Assembly (NCBI GenBank): GCA_017439965.1
Contig: JAFSID010000041.1
Coordinates: forward strand, 1 to 51,283
Source of the DNA: Clostridia bacterium
GTDB taxonomy: Bacteria; Bacillota; Clostridia; Oscillospirales; SIG627
Direction of reading: 5' to 3'
Length of the DNA: 51,283 nt
Each line of letters starts with the position of its first letter. Within the stretch, counting starts at the first letter, position 1. A model generated the notes under the pieces. That model was not told the origin of the DNA, made no database searches, and saw only the letters and a list, made by a program, of their open reading frames with translations. Shown here piece after piece: positions 34,146 through 43,167 of this stretch. Position numbers and translations under genes: made by a program.

Positions 34146-35219
34146 ATGGCTTATTATAACAAGCCTGTCGAAAGGGACGAGATAAAGGAGCTTAAGGCTA
34201 AAATCGACACGGAGTTCGTCGGCGCTTACCTTTTTCACGGCGAGGAGGAATTTCTCAAAAACCACTATCGCAAGCTTTTGAAGGATAAGATACGCGAGGA
34301 GGGGATGGCAGAGTTCAATCTCGTAACGGTTGAATTTGAAAGAGACGGCACTCTGTCGGATATTGCCGATGCGCTCGACACACCTCCCGTTATGGCTCCT
34401 CACAAGCTGGTTGAGGTTACGGGTCTTGATATTCTTTCTTTGAAAAAAGAGGAGGAAAAGCTTCTTCTTGAGGCTGTTTCGAGACGTGCGGAGGATACCG
34501 TTCTTATATTCACTTTTTACGGTAACGAGCTTGATTTGTCGGTCAAAAAGACGAGGGAGCGAAAAATAATCCGAGACCTCGTTGAAGCCGAGGTGCTTCT
34601 CGTTGAGTTCCCGAGACAGAAGATAGAAAAGCTTCGCTCGTGGGTGGATAAGTTTTTCACGAGTGAGGACCTTGAGATAACCAGCGTTGCTATCGACAGA
34701 ATGATTGAGCTTTGCGACTTTTCTATGACGAGGCTCAGAAGTGAGGCGGATAAGCTCGTTTGTCGGGCAAAATTCGAAAAGACCGTTGAGGTGCCGAGCG
34801 AATGGGTTTCCGAAATGGTTAAGCCGTCGGCAGAAAACGAGATTTTTGACCTGACCGATGCCATTGTCGCAATGAACGCTCAAAAGGCGGTTGCGGTGTA
34901 TGAAAACCTTCTCGGGCAGAATTTTGACCCTGCGCTCGTTTTTGCATCTATTGCAAAGACGGTCACCACTCTTGCAGTGCTTTGGTCTGCAAAGGAGTCG
35001 GGGGTCAGACCTAAGGAGGCTGCCTTGTCGGTTGGCGGAATTTTTGACTGGCAGGCGGAGAAGTATTACAGATTTCTGACCTCCCGTACGGGCAAGGGAA
35101 TGAAGAAAAGCATCAATGCGTGTGACCTTTGCGACAGAAGACTCAAGGGAGAGGGCTCGGACAGACGGCTTGCAGTCAGTGCTCTTATCGTTGAGCTTAC
35201 CTCGGAGGGCTGTAAATGA
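34146..35219 (+). CDS. holA: DNA polymerase III delta subunit
   Basis: 357 aa. It is the clamp-loader subunit that opens the sliding clamp. The N-terminal AAA+-like domain begins with AYLFHGEEEFLKNHYRKLL, which replaces the P-loop as usual for delta. It ends with the C-terminal collar domain (about 220-350). It starts 3 bp after hinT, overlaps the RNase M5 gene as ATGA and has only a weak RBS, so it is probably coupled. Confidence 0.92.
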   Translation: MAYYNKPVERDEIKELKAKIDTEFVGAYLFHGEEEFLKNHYRKLLKDKIREEGMAEFNLVTVEFERDGTLSDIADALDTPPVMAPHKLVEVTGLDILSLKKEEEKLLLEAVSRRAEDTVLIFTFYGNELDLSVKKTRERKIIRDLVEAEVLLVEFPRQKIEKLRSWVDKFFTSEDLEITSVAIDRMIELCDFSMTRLRSEADKLVCRAKFEKTVEVPSEWVSEMVKPSAENEIFDLTDAIVAMNAQKAVAVYENLLGQNFDPALVFASIAKTVTTLAVLWSAKESGVRPKEAALSVGGIFDWQAEKYYRFLTSRTGKGMKKSINACDLCDRRLKGEGSDRRLAVSALIVELTSEGCK

Positions 35220-35794
35220 AAAAGATTAAGCTTTCTCAGGCTGTCGTCTGTGAGGGCAGATACGATAAGATAAAGCTTGACGCACTGCTTGATGCCGAAA
35301 TAATCACGCTTGAGGGCTTTGGTATTTTCAACAACCTTGAAAAGCGCCGACTCTTATGCTCGATTGCCGAAAGGCGCGGTCTTATAGTTGTGACCGACAG
35401 TGATTCTGCGGGAGCAATGATACGCAACCATATCAATAACATAACGAGAGGCAACGTAGAGCACGTCTATATTCCGCCGACTCAGGGCAAGGAAAAGCGT
35501 AAGGCTACTCCGTCAAAGGAGGGGCTTTTAGGTGTTGAGGGAATTGAGCTTGAGGTTTTGAGAGGGCTGTTTGAGAGGTTTGAAGATCCCGACTATCAGC
35601 CACCCAATCAGATAAGCCGAGAGCGGTTTTACTCGGACGGATATTCAGGCACCGATGACGCTAAGGCACGGCGCGAAAGACTTGCCGAGGAGCTTTCCTT
35701 ACCCAAGAATATGAGCAGTAAGGCTTTGCTTTCCGCACTCAATATGCTTGTATCCCTTGAAGAATATGAAAGGATAACCGAAAAAATAAAATGA
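35216..35794 (+). CDS. rnmV: Ribonuclease M5
   Basis: 192 aa. It performs the last step of 5S rRNA maturation in Firmicutes. The Toprim domain (about 6-95) has the glutamate of VCEGRYDK and the TDSDSAG metal motif. The C-terminal part (about 115-190) is the DUF4093-type region of the family. Both ends overlap neighbours by 4 bp as ATGA. Confidence 0.93.
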   Translation: MKKIKLSQAVVCEGRYDKIKLDALLDAEIITLEGFGIFNNLEKRRLLCSIAERRGLIVVTDSDSAGAMIRNHINNITRGNVEHVYIPPTQGKEKRKATPSKEGLLGVEGIELEVLRGLFERFEDPDYQPPNQISRERFYSDGYSGTDDAKARRERLAEELSLPKNMSSKALLSALNMLVSLEEYERITEKIK

Positions 35795-36666
35795 AAAGTA
35801 TGACAGGCTACGGCAGAGCCGTAGTAATGATAGAAAACGACGAATATACCTTCGAATTAAAGAGCGTTAACAACAGATATCTCGACGTAAACGTGCGACT
35901 TCCGAGAGCCTATGCATTCCTTGAGGACGCTGTAAAAAAAGAGATAGGTCAGCATATAACAAGAGGTAAGGTTGACGTATATCTCACAGTGCGTAAGCTT
36001 GCGGGAGATACGGGCGAGGTCGTTTTGAACAGAGAGCTTTTAAAGGGCTATCTCACCGCTGTAAACGATGCGGTTGAGGAGTTTGGGCTGAAGAACGACG
36101 TGGGTGTTTCAAGTGCTTTACGTTTTCCCGAGGTGCTTGAGCTTCGTGTAGCAACCGAGGATGAGGACGAGCTTGCAGAAAGGGTAATGAGAGTTACCCG
36201 TGAGGCGCTTGCCGACTATGATGCAATGAGAGAGAGGGAGGGCGCAAGCCTTGCTCTTGACCTTTCGGAAAAGCTTACGAGACTCGAGGAGATTCGCGCT
36301 GAGGTTGAAAAGCTTTCGCCTGCATCGGTCGAGAATTACGAAAAGAGACTCCGTGAGAGAATTGAGGAGCTTCTTGGACGGGAGACACTTGACGAGACAA
36401 GGCTTCTTACTGAGGTGGCAATATTTGCCGACAAGGTTGCGGTTGACGAGGAGCTTTGCCGACTTTCAAGCCATTTTCAGCAATTCCGTGATATTATGAA
36501 GAGTCGCGGTCCAATAGGCAAAAAGCTTGACTTTCTCGTTCAGGAGATAAACCGAGAGATAAATACTACGGGCTCAAAATGCTCCGAGCTTGAAATCACC
36601 CGACTGGTCGTTGAGGCTAAGAGTGAGCTTGAAAAGATTCGTGAGCAGATACAGAATATAGAATAA
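35791..36666 (+). CDS. yicC: YicC-family endoribonuclease
   Basis: 291 aa. It begins with the family signature MKSMTGYGRA and continues with ELKSVNNRYLDVNVRLP. It contains the C-terminal DUF1732 part (about 205-290, including IGKKLDFLVQEINREINTTG). YicC-like proteins are RNases and are usually found beside gmk and rpoZ, as here. Confidence 0.95.
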   Translation: MKSMTGYGRAVVMIENDEYTFELKSVNNRYLDVNVRLPRAYAFLEDAVKKEIGQHITRGKVDVYLTVRKLAGDTGEVVLNRELLKGYLTAVNDAVEEFGLKNDVGVSSALRFPEVLELRVATEDEDELAERVMRVTREALADYDAMREREGASLALDLSEKLTRLEEIRAEVEKLSPASVENYEKRLRERIEELLGRETLDETRLLTEVAIFADKVAVDEELCRLSSHFQQFRDIMKSRGPIGKKLDFLVQEINREINTTGSKCSELEITRLVVEAKSELEKIREQIQNIE

Positions 36667-36679
36667 AGGACGAAGCCGT

Positions 36680-36943
36680 ATGAAAATGCTTTTGCTTGGT
36701 GCAGGTAATATGGTTTCCTGCGACAGAATAGTGTGTATAGTTTCTCCCGACACCGCACCCGTCAAAAGACTTGTGCAGGATGCAAAGGAGGAGGGACGTG
36801 TAATAGACGTTTCGGGCGGTAAAAAAACGAAGTCGGTAATTATAACCGATTCCGACCACGTGATTTTATCGAAAATCGTTCCGCAGAAGCTCCGTGACGC
36901 TATTGCGAACGATACCGACGTTGAGGAGGATGAGGATGAATAG
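36680..36943 (+). CDS. remA: RemA-like regulatory protein (DUF370)
   Basis: 87 aa. The RemA family pattern is clear: MLLLGAGNMVSCDRIVCIVSPD, then VIDVSGGKKTKSVIITDSDHV. In Bacillus it binds DNA and activates matrix and osmoprotection genes. In many Clostridia it sits in this yicC-gmk-rpoZ unit with an unproven role. The acidic tail overlaps the gmk start by 8 bp, and the GAGGAGG coding for that tail doubles as the gmk ribosome site. Confidence 0.93.
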   Translation: MKMLLLGAGNMVSCDRIVCIVSPDTAPVKRLVQDAKEEGRVIDVSGGKKTKSVIITDSDHVILSKIVPQKLRDAIANDTDVEEDEDE

Positions 36944-37568
36944 AGGAAAGGTACTGATAGTATCAGGCTCAGCAGGTAGCGGTAAGTCAACCGTCCTGTC
37001 AGGCTTTAAGGGCGGAGAGGTTGAGCCCTTCAGATTTTCCGTTTCCGCCACCACAAGACAGCCCAGAGCGGGAGAGGTTGACGGCAGAGATTATCTTTTT
37101 GTAACAAAAGAGCGTTTTGAGGAAATGATTGAAAACGGTGAGCTTTTGGAGCACGCAGTGTTCAACAAAAACTATTACGGAACGCCTAAAGCGCCCGTTG
37201 AACGTCTTATCGAGGAGGGCAAGGTGGTCATTCTCGAGATTGAGGTTGACGGCGCAGAGCAGGTAATGAATACCTTTGACGAGAGAGACCTTCTTTCAGT
37301 GTTCATATCACCTCCCGATTACGAAACCCTCGAGGCGCGTCTCAGAGGAAGGGGAACGAACACCGAGGAGGATATCCGCGAGAGACTGGAAAGAGCCAAG
37401 GTGGAGCTTGAATACTCCCGACTCTATCAGCATATTTTAATTAACTTCGACAATCGTAGCCAGGACGTAACGAGCGCAATTGTCGAGCTTGTAAACGGTC
37501 ATAGCCTTAAGGGTCTTGATATATACTGTGACAGCTCAGAAAAGCTTAAAGAAAGATTTTATAATTGA
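36936..37568 (+). CDS. gmk: Guanylate kinase
   Basis: 210 aa. It phosphorylates GMP to GDP. The P-loop is GSAGSGKST (about 9-17), the GMP-binding region SATTRQPRAGEVDGRDYLF, and the lid has RLRGRGTNTEEDIRERL. The start at 36936 is chosen because GAGGAGG (36923-36929) is 6 bp upstream; a longer frame from 36894 would add residues before the conserved MNRGKVLIVSG. Confidence 0.97.
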   Translation: MNRGKVLIVSGSAGSGKSTVLSGFKGGEVEPFRFSVSATTRQPRAGEVDGRDYLFVTKERFEEMIENGELLEHAVFNKNYYGTPKAPVERLIEEGKVVILEIEVDGAEQVMNTFDERDLLSVFISPPDYETLEARLRGRGTNTEEDIRERLERAKVELEYSRLYQHILINFDNRSQDVTSAIVELVNGHSLKGLDIYCDSSEKLKERFYN

Positions 37569-37584
37569 AAGGGGATAAAAAGCC

Positions 37585-37896
37585 ATGATGAATGAGCCTT
37601 CTATTGAAAAGCTTACCGCAGGCGGACTTAACCGCTACCAGATTTGTATTGCAACCGCAAAGGTTGCCCGTGAGATTATCGACGAGTACAACCTTGAGGA
37701 CCGTTTCGTTGCAGGTGACGAAAAGGCAAAGAAGCCCGTACACGACGATAAGCCCGTAAAGACCGCAGTTCACGCAATTGACGCGGGTGAATACGAGGTT
37801 AATCCTTATCCCTCCGAGGAGGGCGGAGAGGACGACGGTGCAGCCGTTCTTGAAGAAAACTATGAGGGCGGCGAGGATGCACCCTTAAACGAATAA
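37585..37896 (+). CDS. rpoZ: RNA polymerase omega subunit
   Basis: 103 aa. It is a small subunit that helps assemble beta-prime. The conserved N-terminal part is EKLTAGGLNRYQICIATAKVAREI (given here from its ends: EKLTAGG and AKVAREI). The last 40 residues are acidic and poorly conserved. RBS GAAAGGGG. Two adjacent ATG codons are possible starts. It is the last gene of the operon, after gmk as usual. Confidence 0.93.
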   Translation: MMNEPSIEKLTAGGLNRYQICIATAKVAREIIDEYNLEDRFVAGDEKAKKPVHDDKPVKTAVHAIDAGEYEVNPYPSEEGGEDDGAAVLEENYEGGEDAPLNE

Positions 37897-37912
37897 GGAC
37901 AAAAAAGAAAAG

Positions 37913-37956
37913 GGTCTGTAAAAAACTCTGCTTGAGCTTTTTACAGACCTTTTTTA
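37913..37956 (+). terminator. Terminator of the alaS-rpoZ operon
   Basis: GGTCTGTAAAAA pairs with TTTTTACAGACC, followed by seven T residues. A-rich upstream sequence lets it also serve the converging minus-strand gene. Confidence 0.9.
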
Positions 37957-37963
37957 TAACATC

Positions 37964-39517
37964 TTAAAAATCAAAGGGCTTGCTGCTTGTAACGGGCTTG
38001 AAGGTGGGGTCCTTCTCTGCAATGCGGTCGAAAATATATCTGAGACCGTACGCATTTCTTTCCTTTTTGCGTGGAATTATCGGGATAAGCTCGTCAACCT
38101 TCAGCTTGTGCTTGGTGTCCTTTCCGAAGTCAATTTCCGAATAGTCGCGGTCAAGATAGCCTATCATAGGACGGCATCTGTCATTGAGTACAAGCACCTT
38201 GCCTTGATTGAAGTGCTGAAGCTCGGAGACGGTAATGAGCGGATGTCTGTCTCCTGTATATGGGCTGAGATATTCACCGCAAAGCTTTTGAAGTCTTTCA
38301 AGGAATGGGAGGTTACGACAGCTTAAATATATCCATGTACGGCAGTTGGCAAGAAGAATCTCCATACCGTCCAATCCGTATTTCTGGGAGAGCTGGTCCA
38401 TACTCTGACAAACCAGAACAAAGCGTATTCCACGGCTTCTGGATGCGGTGAGCATTGAGCCGATAGCCTCCATTTTTGCAAAGTTTGCAAACTCGTCAAG
38501 CAAAAATACGGTTCTGTTGGGAAGTACTCCGTCGGGCTGTGCATCCGCAAGGCTTATAAGCGACGAATATACCTGTTTTACGAATACCGTTGCGATAGGG
38601 TAAAGCGCATCCGAATCGTCGGGAAGGATAAAGAAGAGTGCGGTGGGCTTTTTGCCTATGCTGTCAATATCAATCTCCGACTCGGAGAAAAGGTCAAGAA
38701 GCGCCTGCTGGCTCGTGTAAAGCGAGAGCATACCGTTGAGCATTGATATGATACAGCCCGAGGTGGTCTTTGCGCTTGTTACGGACATCAGCGTTGACAT
38801 ATTTTGCTTGATTGACGAGGTATCGGGGAGTGAGTCGATAAACTCTTCGAGGTTGCGGAAGTCACGTCCCGATGGGTAATTAAAGGAGGCAAAGATATCT
38901 CTTGCAACGTTTGATACGTTTTCAAAGGTAAGGCTGCCCTCGTCACCGTATTCGAGAAGTATTTCTATAATTCCCTTAATGGTGGAGATTGCCGCCAGGC
39001 TCCAATAAGGGTCCTTTTCGCTCTTTATGTTGTTTGAAAGGGTCGAAACAACGTCTCCGAGAAGCATAAACGCCGTGTCGACGGATTTTCTGTCTCCCTT
39101 GTGATAAAGCTTTTCAACAAGCCCGAGAGGATTCCACTTGTTTCCCTGCTCGGGATTACGGAAGTTGAGAGTGAGAACCTCGTAGCCCTTACTCTTCAGC
39201 ATATCGGCGGTGTATCTGTGAAGCTCTCCCTTGGGGTCGGAGATGACCATTGATTCACCTGCCTTAGCCATCAGATGAATGGTGGGGAGTATGAGTCGTC
39301 TCGTTTTACCGCTTCCCGAGTCACCGATGATAAAGCAGTGAAGGTCATTTCTCGTGGTAACGTAGGTGTTGTCGCTGAGTCTTGTCATAGGTACGCCTGA
39401 CGTTTCAAGCTTGGCGGCGGTAGTGTCGGAAAGTGTGGAGGCTTTTACGAAATTCTCCATACTTTCAAATTCTGCGCCGTGTCTTTTTATATAATTAGGT
39501 AAAATCTTTCTTGCCAT
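37964..39517 (-). CDS. VirD4/TraG-like ATPase without membrane anchor
   Basis: 517 aa. Walker A is GDSGSGKT (residues 65-72), followed by SDPKGEL (93-99), and the Walker B region is VFLLDEFANFAKM (about 340), with the sensor motif VLVCQSMDQL after it. The protein matches type IV coupling ATPases of Gram-positive conjugative elements. It lacks the N-terminal membrane helices of those proteins: residues 1-60 are polar. No relaxase, VirB4, VirB6 or integrase is nearby. It follows a gene of unknown function by 11 bp in a two-gene operon. Codon use looks like that of the host. It could be a relic, or a pump or defence ATPase reused by the cell. Confidence 0.88.
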   Translation of the reverse strand: MARKILPNYIKRHGAEFESMENFVKASTLSDTTAAKLETSGVPMTRLSDNTYVTTRNDLHCFIIGDSGSGKTRRLILPTIHLMAKAGESMVISDPKGELHRYTADMLKSKGYEVLTLNFRNPEQGNKWNPLGLVEKLYHKGDRKSVDTAFMLLGDVVSTLSNNIKSEKDPYWSLAAISTIKGIIEILLEYGDEGSLTFENVSNVARDIFASFNYPSGRDFRNLEEFIDSLPDTSSIKQNMSTLMSVTSAKTTSGCIISMLNGMLSLYTSQQALLDLFSESEIDIDSIGKKPTALFFILPDDSDALYPIATVFVKQVYSSLISLADAQPDGVLPNRTVFLLDEFANFAKMEAIGSMLTASRSRGIRFVLVCQSMDQLSQKYGLDGMEILLANCRTWIYLSCRNLPFLERLQKLCGEYLSPYTGDRHPLITVSELQHFNQGKVLVLNDRCRPMIGYLDRDYSEIDFGKDTKHKLKVDELIPIIPRKKERNAYGLRYIFDRIAEKDPTFKPVTSSKPFDF

Positions 39518-39528
39518 TGCTCATCACC

Positions 39529-40248
39529 TCAAAAACCAATCTTTTTGTATTGAACGGTTACGTGCGCAGGGTTTTCAAATTCGCTAAGAAGCTTCTTTAA
39601 ATTCTCTGTTTCTCCGTTATATCCCGCGTTCTTCAGATAGATTACCAAAAATTCTGCAACGTCATAGCCGTATCTGTTCTCCTTGAAGTAGCCCAAAAGT
39701 ATTTTACGGGTTTCCTTTACGTCGATGGCTACGTCCGAAATTTCCTCCATTGTGTATTTGCAAAGGTATTCGGGCGGAGGAAGAGTAATGGTAACCTTAC
39801 GGAATTTATCATACTGGCAGACGGTGTTGAGCATATCCATTATGTACAGCTCATTATCCGTGCAAACGATAAGCACGAAGACGATATCGGTATTAGTTCC
39901 GATGTAATTCAAAAGCGTCTTGAAGCGGTGGTGGTTGGTTTTACCGAGATACTCGGTTACGTCTATTGCAAAGCATCCTCTGAAGTGGTCGTTTTTTGCA
40001 ACGACCGAGGGGGACTCGAAAAACAAATTGAAAATAGCGTCGGGAGCATCGGGCTCGGGATACGCCAGAATGAGCTTGTGCTGTTCGGGAGGGGAGAAGA
40101 TGTTCTTCTTTTTTATTATTTTTTCAACCTTATAATCAATGTACTCCTCAAAGCCTACGTCACCGTCGGAGGGGAGGACGAGAAGGTTATCGAAGCAACA
40201 ATTGTCACTGTTGCAGGTTTCAAGAAATTCAAGTGCAAGCTTATCCAT
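39529..40248 (-). CDS. Uncharacterised protein, partner of the VirD4-like ATPase
   Basis: 239 aa, not recognised. ATG 40248 follows AAAAAAGGAG; the open frame reaches 40308 but without support. The central part has alternating strands and helices (KLILAYPEPDAPDAIF, CFAIDVTEYLG, DIVFVLIVCTDNELY, VTITLPPPEYL) that recall an AAA+ fold with Walker B and sensor 1 strands but no P-loop. The C-terminal 60 residues are helical, like an AAA+ lid. No signal or membrane segment. It is first in the operon, so it is probably made in step with the ATPase. The AAA+ likeness is an inference by eye. Confidence 0.75.
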   Translation of the reverse strand: MDKLALEFLETCNSDNCCFDNLLVLPSDGDVGFEEYIDYKVEKIIKKKNIFSPPEQHKLILAYPEPDAPDAIFNLFFESPSVVAKNDHFRGCFAIDVTEYLGKTNHHRFKTLLNYIGTNTDIVFVLIVCTDNELYIMDMLNTVCQYDKFRKVTITLPPPEYLCKYTMEEISDVAIDVKETRKILLGYFKENRYGYDVAEFLVIYLKNAGYNGETENLKKLLSEFENPAHVTVQYKKIGF

Positions 40249-40276
40249 ATCTTTCTCCTTTTTTGTCTTTTGAACA

Positions 40277-40305
40277 ATTGTAACATATAATTTGATATAA
40301 ATCAA
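40277..40305 (-). promoter_or_regulatory. Promoter of the VirD4-like operon
   Basis: On the minus strand TTGATT (40300-40305) and TACAAT (40277-40282) are 17 bp apart, giving a leader of about 25 nt. Confidence 0.7.
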
Positions 40306-40310
40306 CAAAA

Positions 40311-40346
40311 AAGCACCCGAATTTTGATAATTCGGGTGCTTTTTGC
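40311..40346. terminator. Terminator between the GH127 gene and the VirD4-like operon
   Basis: AAAGCACCCGAATT pairs with AATTCGGGTGCTTT, with T-runs on both sides. The 130 bp from here to 40476 holds nothing else I can support. Confidence 0.75.
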
Positions 40347-40476
40347 TATAATATGCAGTTTTGAAACGGAATTTATTTATACTAAGAACTTGTATTTAAT
40401 ACAACCTCGCCGTTTTACTTTGCTTGAGTGTATGCATAGATTGAGATAGGCGAGAATTGTCGGCGGCTGCCAGCCG

Positions 40477-42288
40477 CTATTTTACTTTTATCCATACCGC
40501 CATATCACATTCACCTCGGTTGGCAAACGCATGATAGGGGATTGCCGTAACGGTGTACGGCTCAAGGTCTTCCGTATATTTAGAATAGAGTTTATTGTCG
40601 GAGATTTTTCTCCAGCCCTTGAGCTTCAAAACGCTTGCGTTAAACTCGGGCTTGAATTCGCTCTCCCATTCAACGTCCTTGTCAATATAGAGGGAATGAA
40701 GATTTTCAACGTTGTCAACCGACTCAATGCAGTAAACGAAGGGGCCGTACTGAATTGCAGCCTTTCCTACGTTGTCACACACCTCGACGTTTGCGGATAT
40801 AAGAACGGGCTTTATATTGAGGTTTATTTCAACGCTTGAGGGATTTTCAATCACTGCATAGCCGTTTTCAACTGTGTAAGGCACGCTTGCCTCAAACGAG
40901 TCACACCAGGACGGGATGCGTATACAGAGCTTTTCCGTCCCCTCAGCCGTGATGCGTACGGTTGATTCGTTGGGGTAATTGGTTTCCTGACAAATTTTTA
41001 TGCCGTTTTGCTCGGCGCGGCTGTCCATAAATTGCTCGACCCAAACGGTTTTATCTTCGACGGCGTAGGTGTATTCACCCACCGATGCGATGAGCCTTAC
41101 AAGGTTTGGAGGACAGCAGGAGCATCCGAACACCTTGACTCTTTGAGTGATAGGGAAGCGCTCTTGTTGGATTGAGCATACGTTTCTTGAGCGTTTTTTG
41201 AGGTTTATTTCAAGTGGGTTTTCGTAGAAGAATTTATCGCCGTCAAGCGAGAGTCCCGACAAAGCACCGTTGTAAAGCTCTCGCTCAATAATGTCCGAAT
41301 ATATTGACTTATGCTCAAGCCTGAGCATTCTTGAACAAAAGTATATCATACCGATGGAGGCACAGGTTTCGGCGTATGCGTGCTCGTTGGGGAGGTCGTA
41401 GGGAACCGTGAAGGTTTCTCCCAAAAATGACGAGCCTATTCCTCCCGTTATATACATTTTTCGGTTGACGATATCCTCGAAAATTGCTTTACAGCTTTCC
41501 CCAAGCTCCTTGTCCCCAAGCTCAAATGCAAGGTCTGCCATTGCAGTATACAGATAAGCCGCACGTACCGAATGACCCTCTGCGGTGGTTTGCTTGCGAG
41601 TGGGCAGGTGGTCCTGACCGTATTTTTTTATGGGATATTCGTTTGCGGACGGAAGCTCGTCCTCTCCTCTTTTGCTGATAAAGAACTCTGCTGCATCAAG
41701 ATATTTTTTCTTACCCGTGTATCTGTAAAGCCTTACAAGTGCAAGCTCAATTTCGGGATGCCCGGGAGTTTTGAAGGGAGCGGAGCCCTCCTTGATAAAG
41801 ATTTTTTCCACAAGCTCCATACAGCGCTCTACCGCATCAAGAAAGCTACGGTCTCCCGATGCCTCAGTATACGCTATTGCCGACTCTATGAGATGTCCTA
41901 TACAATAAAGCTCGTGCCTATTGCGTTTTTTAAACCTGTCCTGCGTTTCCGTAACCGTGTAGTAGGAATTTATATATCCGTCACTCCATTGATTAGCAAT
42001 AATACTGTCAATCGCCTTGTTTGCCTTTTCAAGAAGCTCTGCTTCGGGTGACTTGGAATGAAGGTAGGATACTCCCTCTATCCACTTTGCAACGTCCGAG
42101 TCCCAGAAGAAGTGAGGCTTGATATGCTTATCGTCACCCTCCTTCCAGAGACAATCAAGAGAATCGAATCGTCCCGTTTCCGAAAATCTGTCGTATACGA
42201 CACCTGCCGTCACCTCTCGGTTGAGCTTTTGCTTGTCTGCCCAAAATCCTCCCGTTATATCAACGTTTTTTAATTTTAAGTATTCCAT
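40477..42288 (-). CDS. Beta-L-arabinofuranosidase, GH127 family
   Basis: 603 aa, cytoplasmic. It should release beta-linked L-arabinofuranose from arabino-oligosaccharides. The active-site residues known from Bifidobacterium HypBA1 are present with matching spacing: E291 (acid/base, FLGETF), E307 and C309 (AYAETC, zinc), and C391 and C392 (CSCCPPN, nucleophile and zinc). An N-terminal alpha/alpha barrel is followed by beta-sandwich regions (about 425-600). RBS AAGGAG. The divergent AraC gene probably controls it. This is the best-supported glycan enzyme of the window. Confidence 0.95.
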   Translation of the reverse strand: MEYLKLKNVDITGGFWADKQKLNREVTAGVVYDRFSETGRFDSLDCLWKEGDDKHIKPHFFWDSDVAKWIEGVSYLHSKSPEAELLEKANKAIDSIIANQWSDGYINSYYTVTETQDRFKKRNRHELYCIGHLIESAIAYTEASGDRSFLDAVERCMELVEKIFIKEGSAPFKTPGHPEIELALVRLYRYTGKKKYLDAAEFFISKRGEDELPSANEYPIKKYGQDHLPTRKQTTAEGHSVRAAYLYTAMADLAFELGDKELGESCKAIFEDIVNRKMYITGGIGSSFLGETFTVPYDLPNEHAYAETCASIGMIYFCSRMLRLEHKSIYSDIIERELYNGALSGLSLDGDKFFYENPLEINLKKRSRNVCSIQQERFPITQRVKVFGCSCCPPNLVRLIASVGEYTYAVEDKTVWVEQFMDSRAEQNGIKICQETNYPNESTVRITAEGTEKLCIRIPSWCDSFEASVPYTVENGYAVIENPSSVEINLNIKPVLISANVEVCDNVGKAAIQYGPFVYCIESVDNVENLHSLYIDKDVEWESEFKPEFNASVLKLKGWRKISDNKLYSKYTEDLEPYTVTAIPYHAFANRGECDMAVWIKVK

Positions 42289-42320
42289 ATAGCTTCTCCT
42301 TGACTTTTTGTCTTGATTAT

Positions 42321-42349
42321 ATTATCATAAAGACAAGTGAAAAAATCAA
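42321..42349 (-). promoter_or_regulatory. Promoter of the GH127 gene
   Basis: On the minus strand TTGATT (42344-42349) and GATAAT (42321-42326) are 17 bp apart. Confidence 0.5.
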
Positions 42350-42358
42350 GTGAAAAAA
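42334..42358. promoter_or_regulatory. Direct repeats, possible AraC operator
   Basis: CAAGTGAAAAAA-like sequence occurs twice (42334-42345 and 42347-42358), 13 bp apart, covering the -35 and spacer of the GH127 promoter and lying just upstream of the divergent regulator. Direct repeats next to -35 are typical of AraC-family sites. Confidence 0.45.
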
Positions 42359-42384
42359 GATGATAATAAGTGAGAAAAACAAAT

Positions 42385-43167
42385 ATGCTTGAGTTAAACG
42401 GTAAAAAAAGAATTGAATACGTTTCTTCGGGGCTTTTTCGCTCGGTTGACAAGTGGTGCCATCCCGAGCGGATAATTGATACCTTTGAGGTGATTTTCGT
42501 CCTAAAGGGAGAGGTGCATATTCGTGAGGAGGAGACCGAGTACGCCCTGCACGAAAACGACCTGCTTTTGCTTGAGCCATCAAAGCTTCACGTAGGTACG
42601 AAAACGAGTGCCGAAGAGGTTTCTTTTTATTGGTTTCACTTTAATACCAATGCTGAAATTCCGTGGAAGAGGCTTAAAATTGAAAATGCTTATTCCTTGA
42701 AAACTATGATGTCACAGCTTTTGCATATTACAAATACTGCAGGCTATTCATCTGAAAGCCACGACCTTATATGCGCTCTTATTCTTGAGGAAATAGGCTT
42801 TTGTGTGAGCACTGATATTGCCTCTCCAACCTCTCTTTCCGTCGAAATCAAGGAGTATATACGTCTGAATATCTCCAAGCCTCTGACCGTCAAGGGTGTT
42901 GCCGAGCATTTCGGTTATCACGAAAATTATATCGGTAAAATCTTTAAAAGCGTTAACGGAGTCGGTATGAAGCAATATATTGCCGATATAAAAATCAAAA
43001 AAGCAAAGGAGCTTTTGAATACCACGCTTTATACCGTTAAGGAGATTGGCTTTCTTCTCGGCTTTTCCGGTGAGAATAATTTCATAAAGTTTTTTAAATA
43101 TCACTCAGGGTTAACTCCTACCGAGCATCGAAATATTTATACCAACATTCATATCAATAATGCATAA
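42385..43167 (+). CDS. AraC-family transcriptional regulator
   Basis: 260 aa. An N-terminal cupin-like sensing domain (about 30-100, VIFVLKGEVHIREEE, DLLLLEPSKLHVG) is followed by a C-terminal pair of helix-turn-helix motifs (VKGVAEHFGYHENYIGKIFK, VKEIGFLLGFSGENNFIKFF). It is divergent from the GH127 gene and probably activates it in response to arabinose-type sugars. The start is ATG 42385; a GTG at 42370 is also possible and neither has a strong RBS. Confidence 0.9.
   Translation: MLELNGKKRIEYVSSGLFRSVDKWCHPERIIDTFEVIFVLKGEVHIREEETEYALHENDLLLLEPSKLHVGTKTSAEEVSFYWFHFNTNAEIPWKRLKIENAYSLKTMMSQLLHITNTAGYSSESHDLICALILEEIGFCVSTDIASPTSLSVEIKEYIRLNISKPLTVKGVAEHFGYHENYIGKIFKSVNGVGMKQYIADIKIKKAKELLNTTLYTVKEIGFLLGFSGENNFIKFFKYHSGLTPTEHRNIYTNIHINNA

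Noticed and set aside
33849-34883. 344-aa minus-strand open frame over hinT and holA
   Set aside because: It crosses two real plus-strand genes, has no RBS and no recognisable domain. Long shadow frames are common here because of codon bias.
37964-40248. Integrated conjugative element
   Set aside because: Only a coupling-type ATPase is present. No relaxase, VirB4, integrase or attachment repeats were found on either side.
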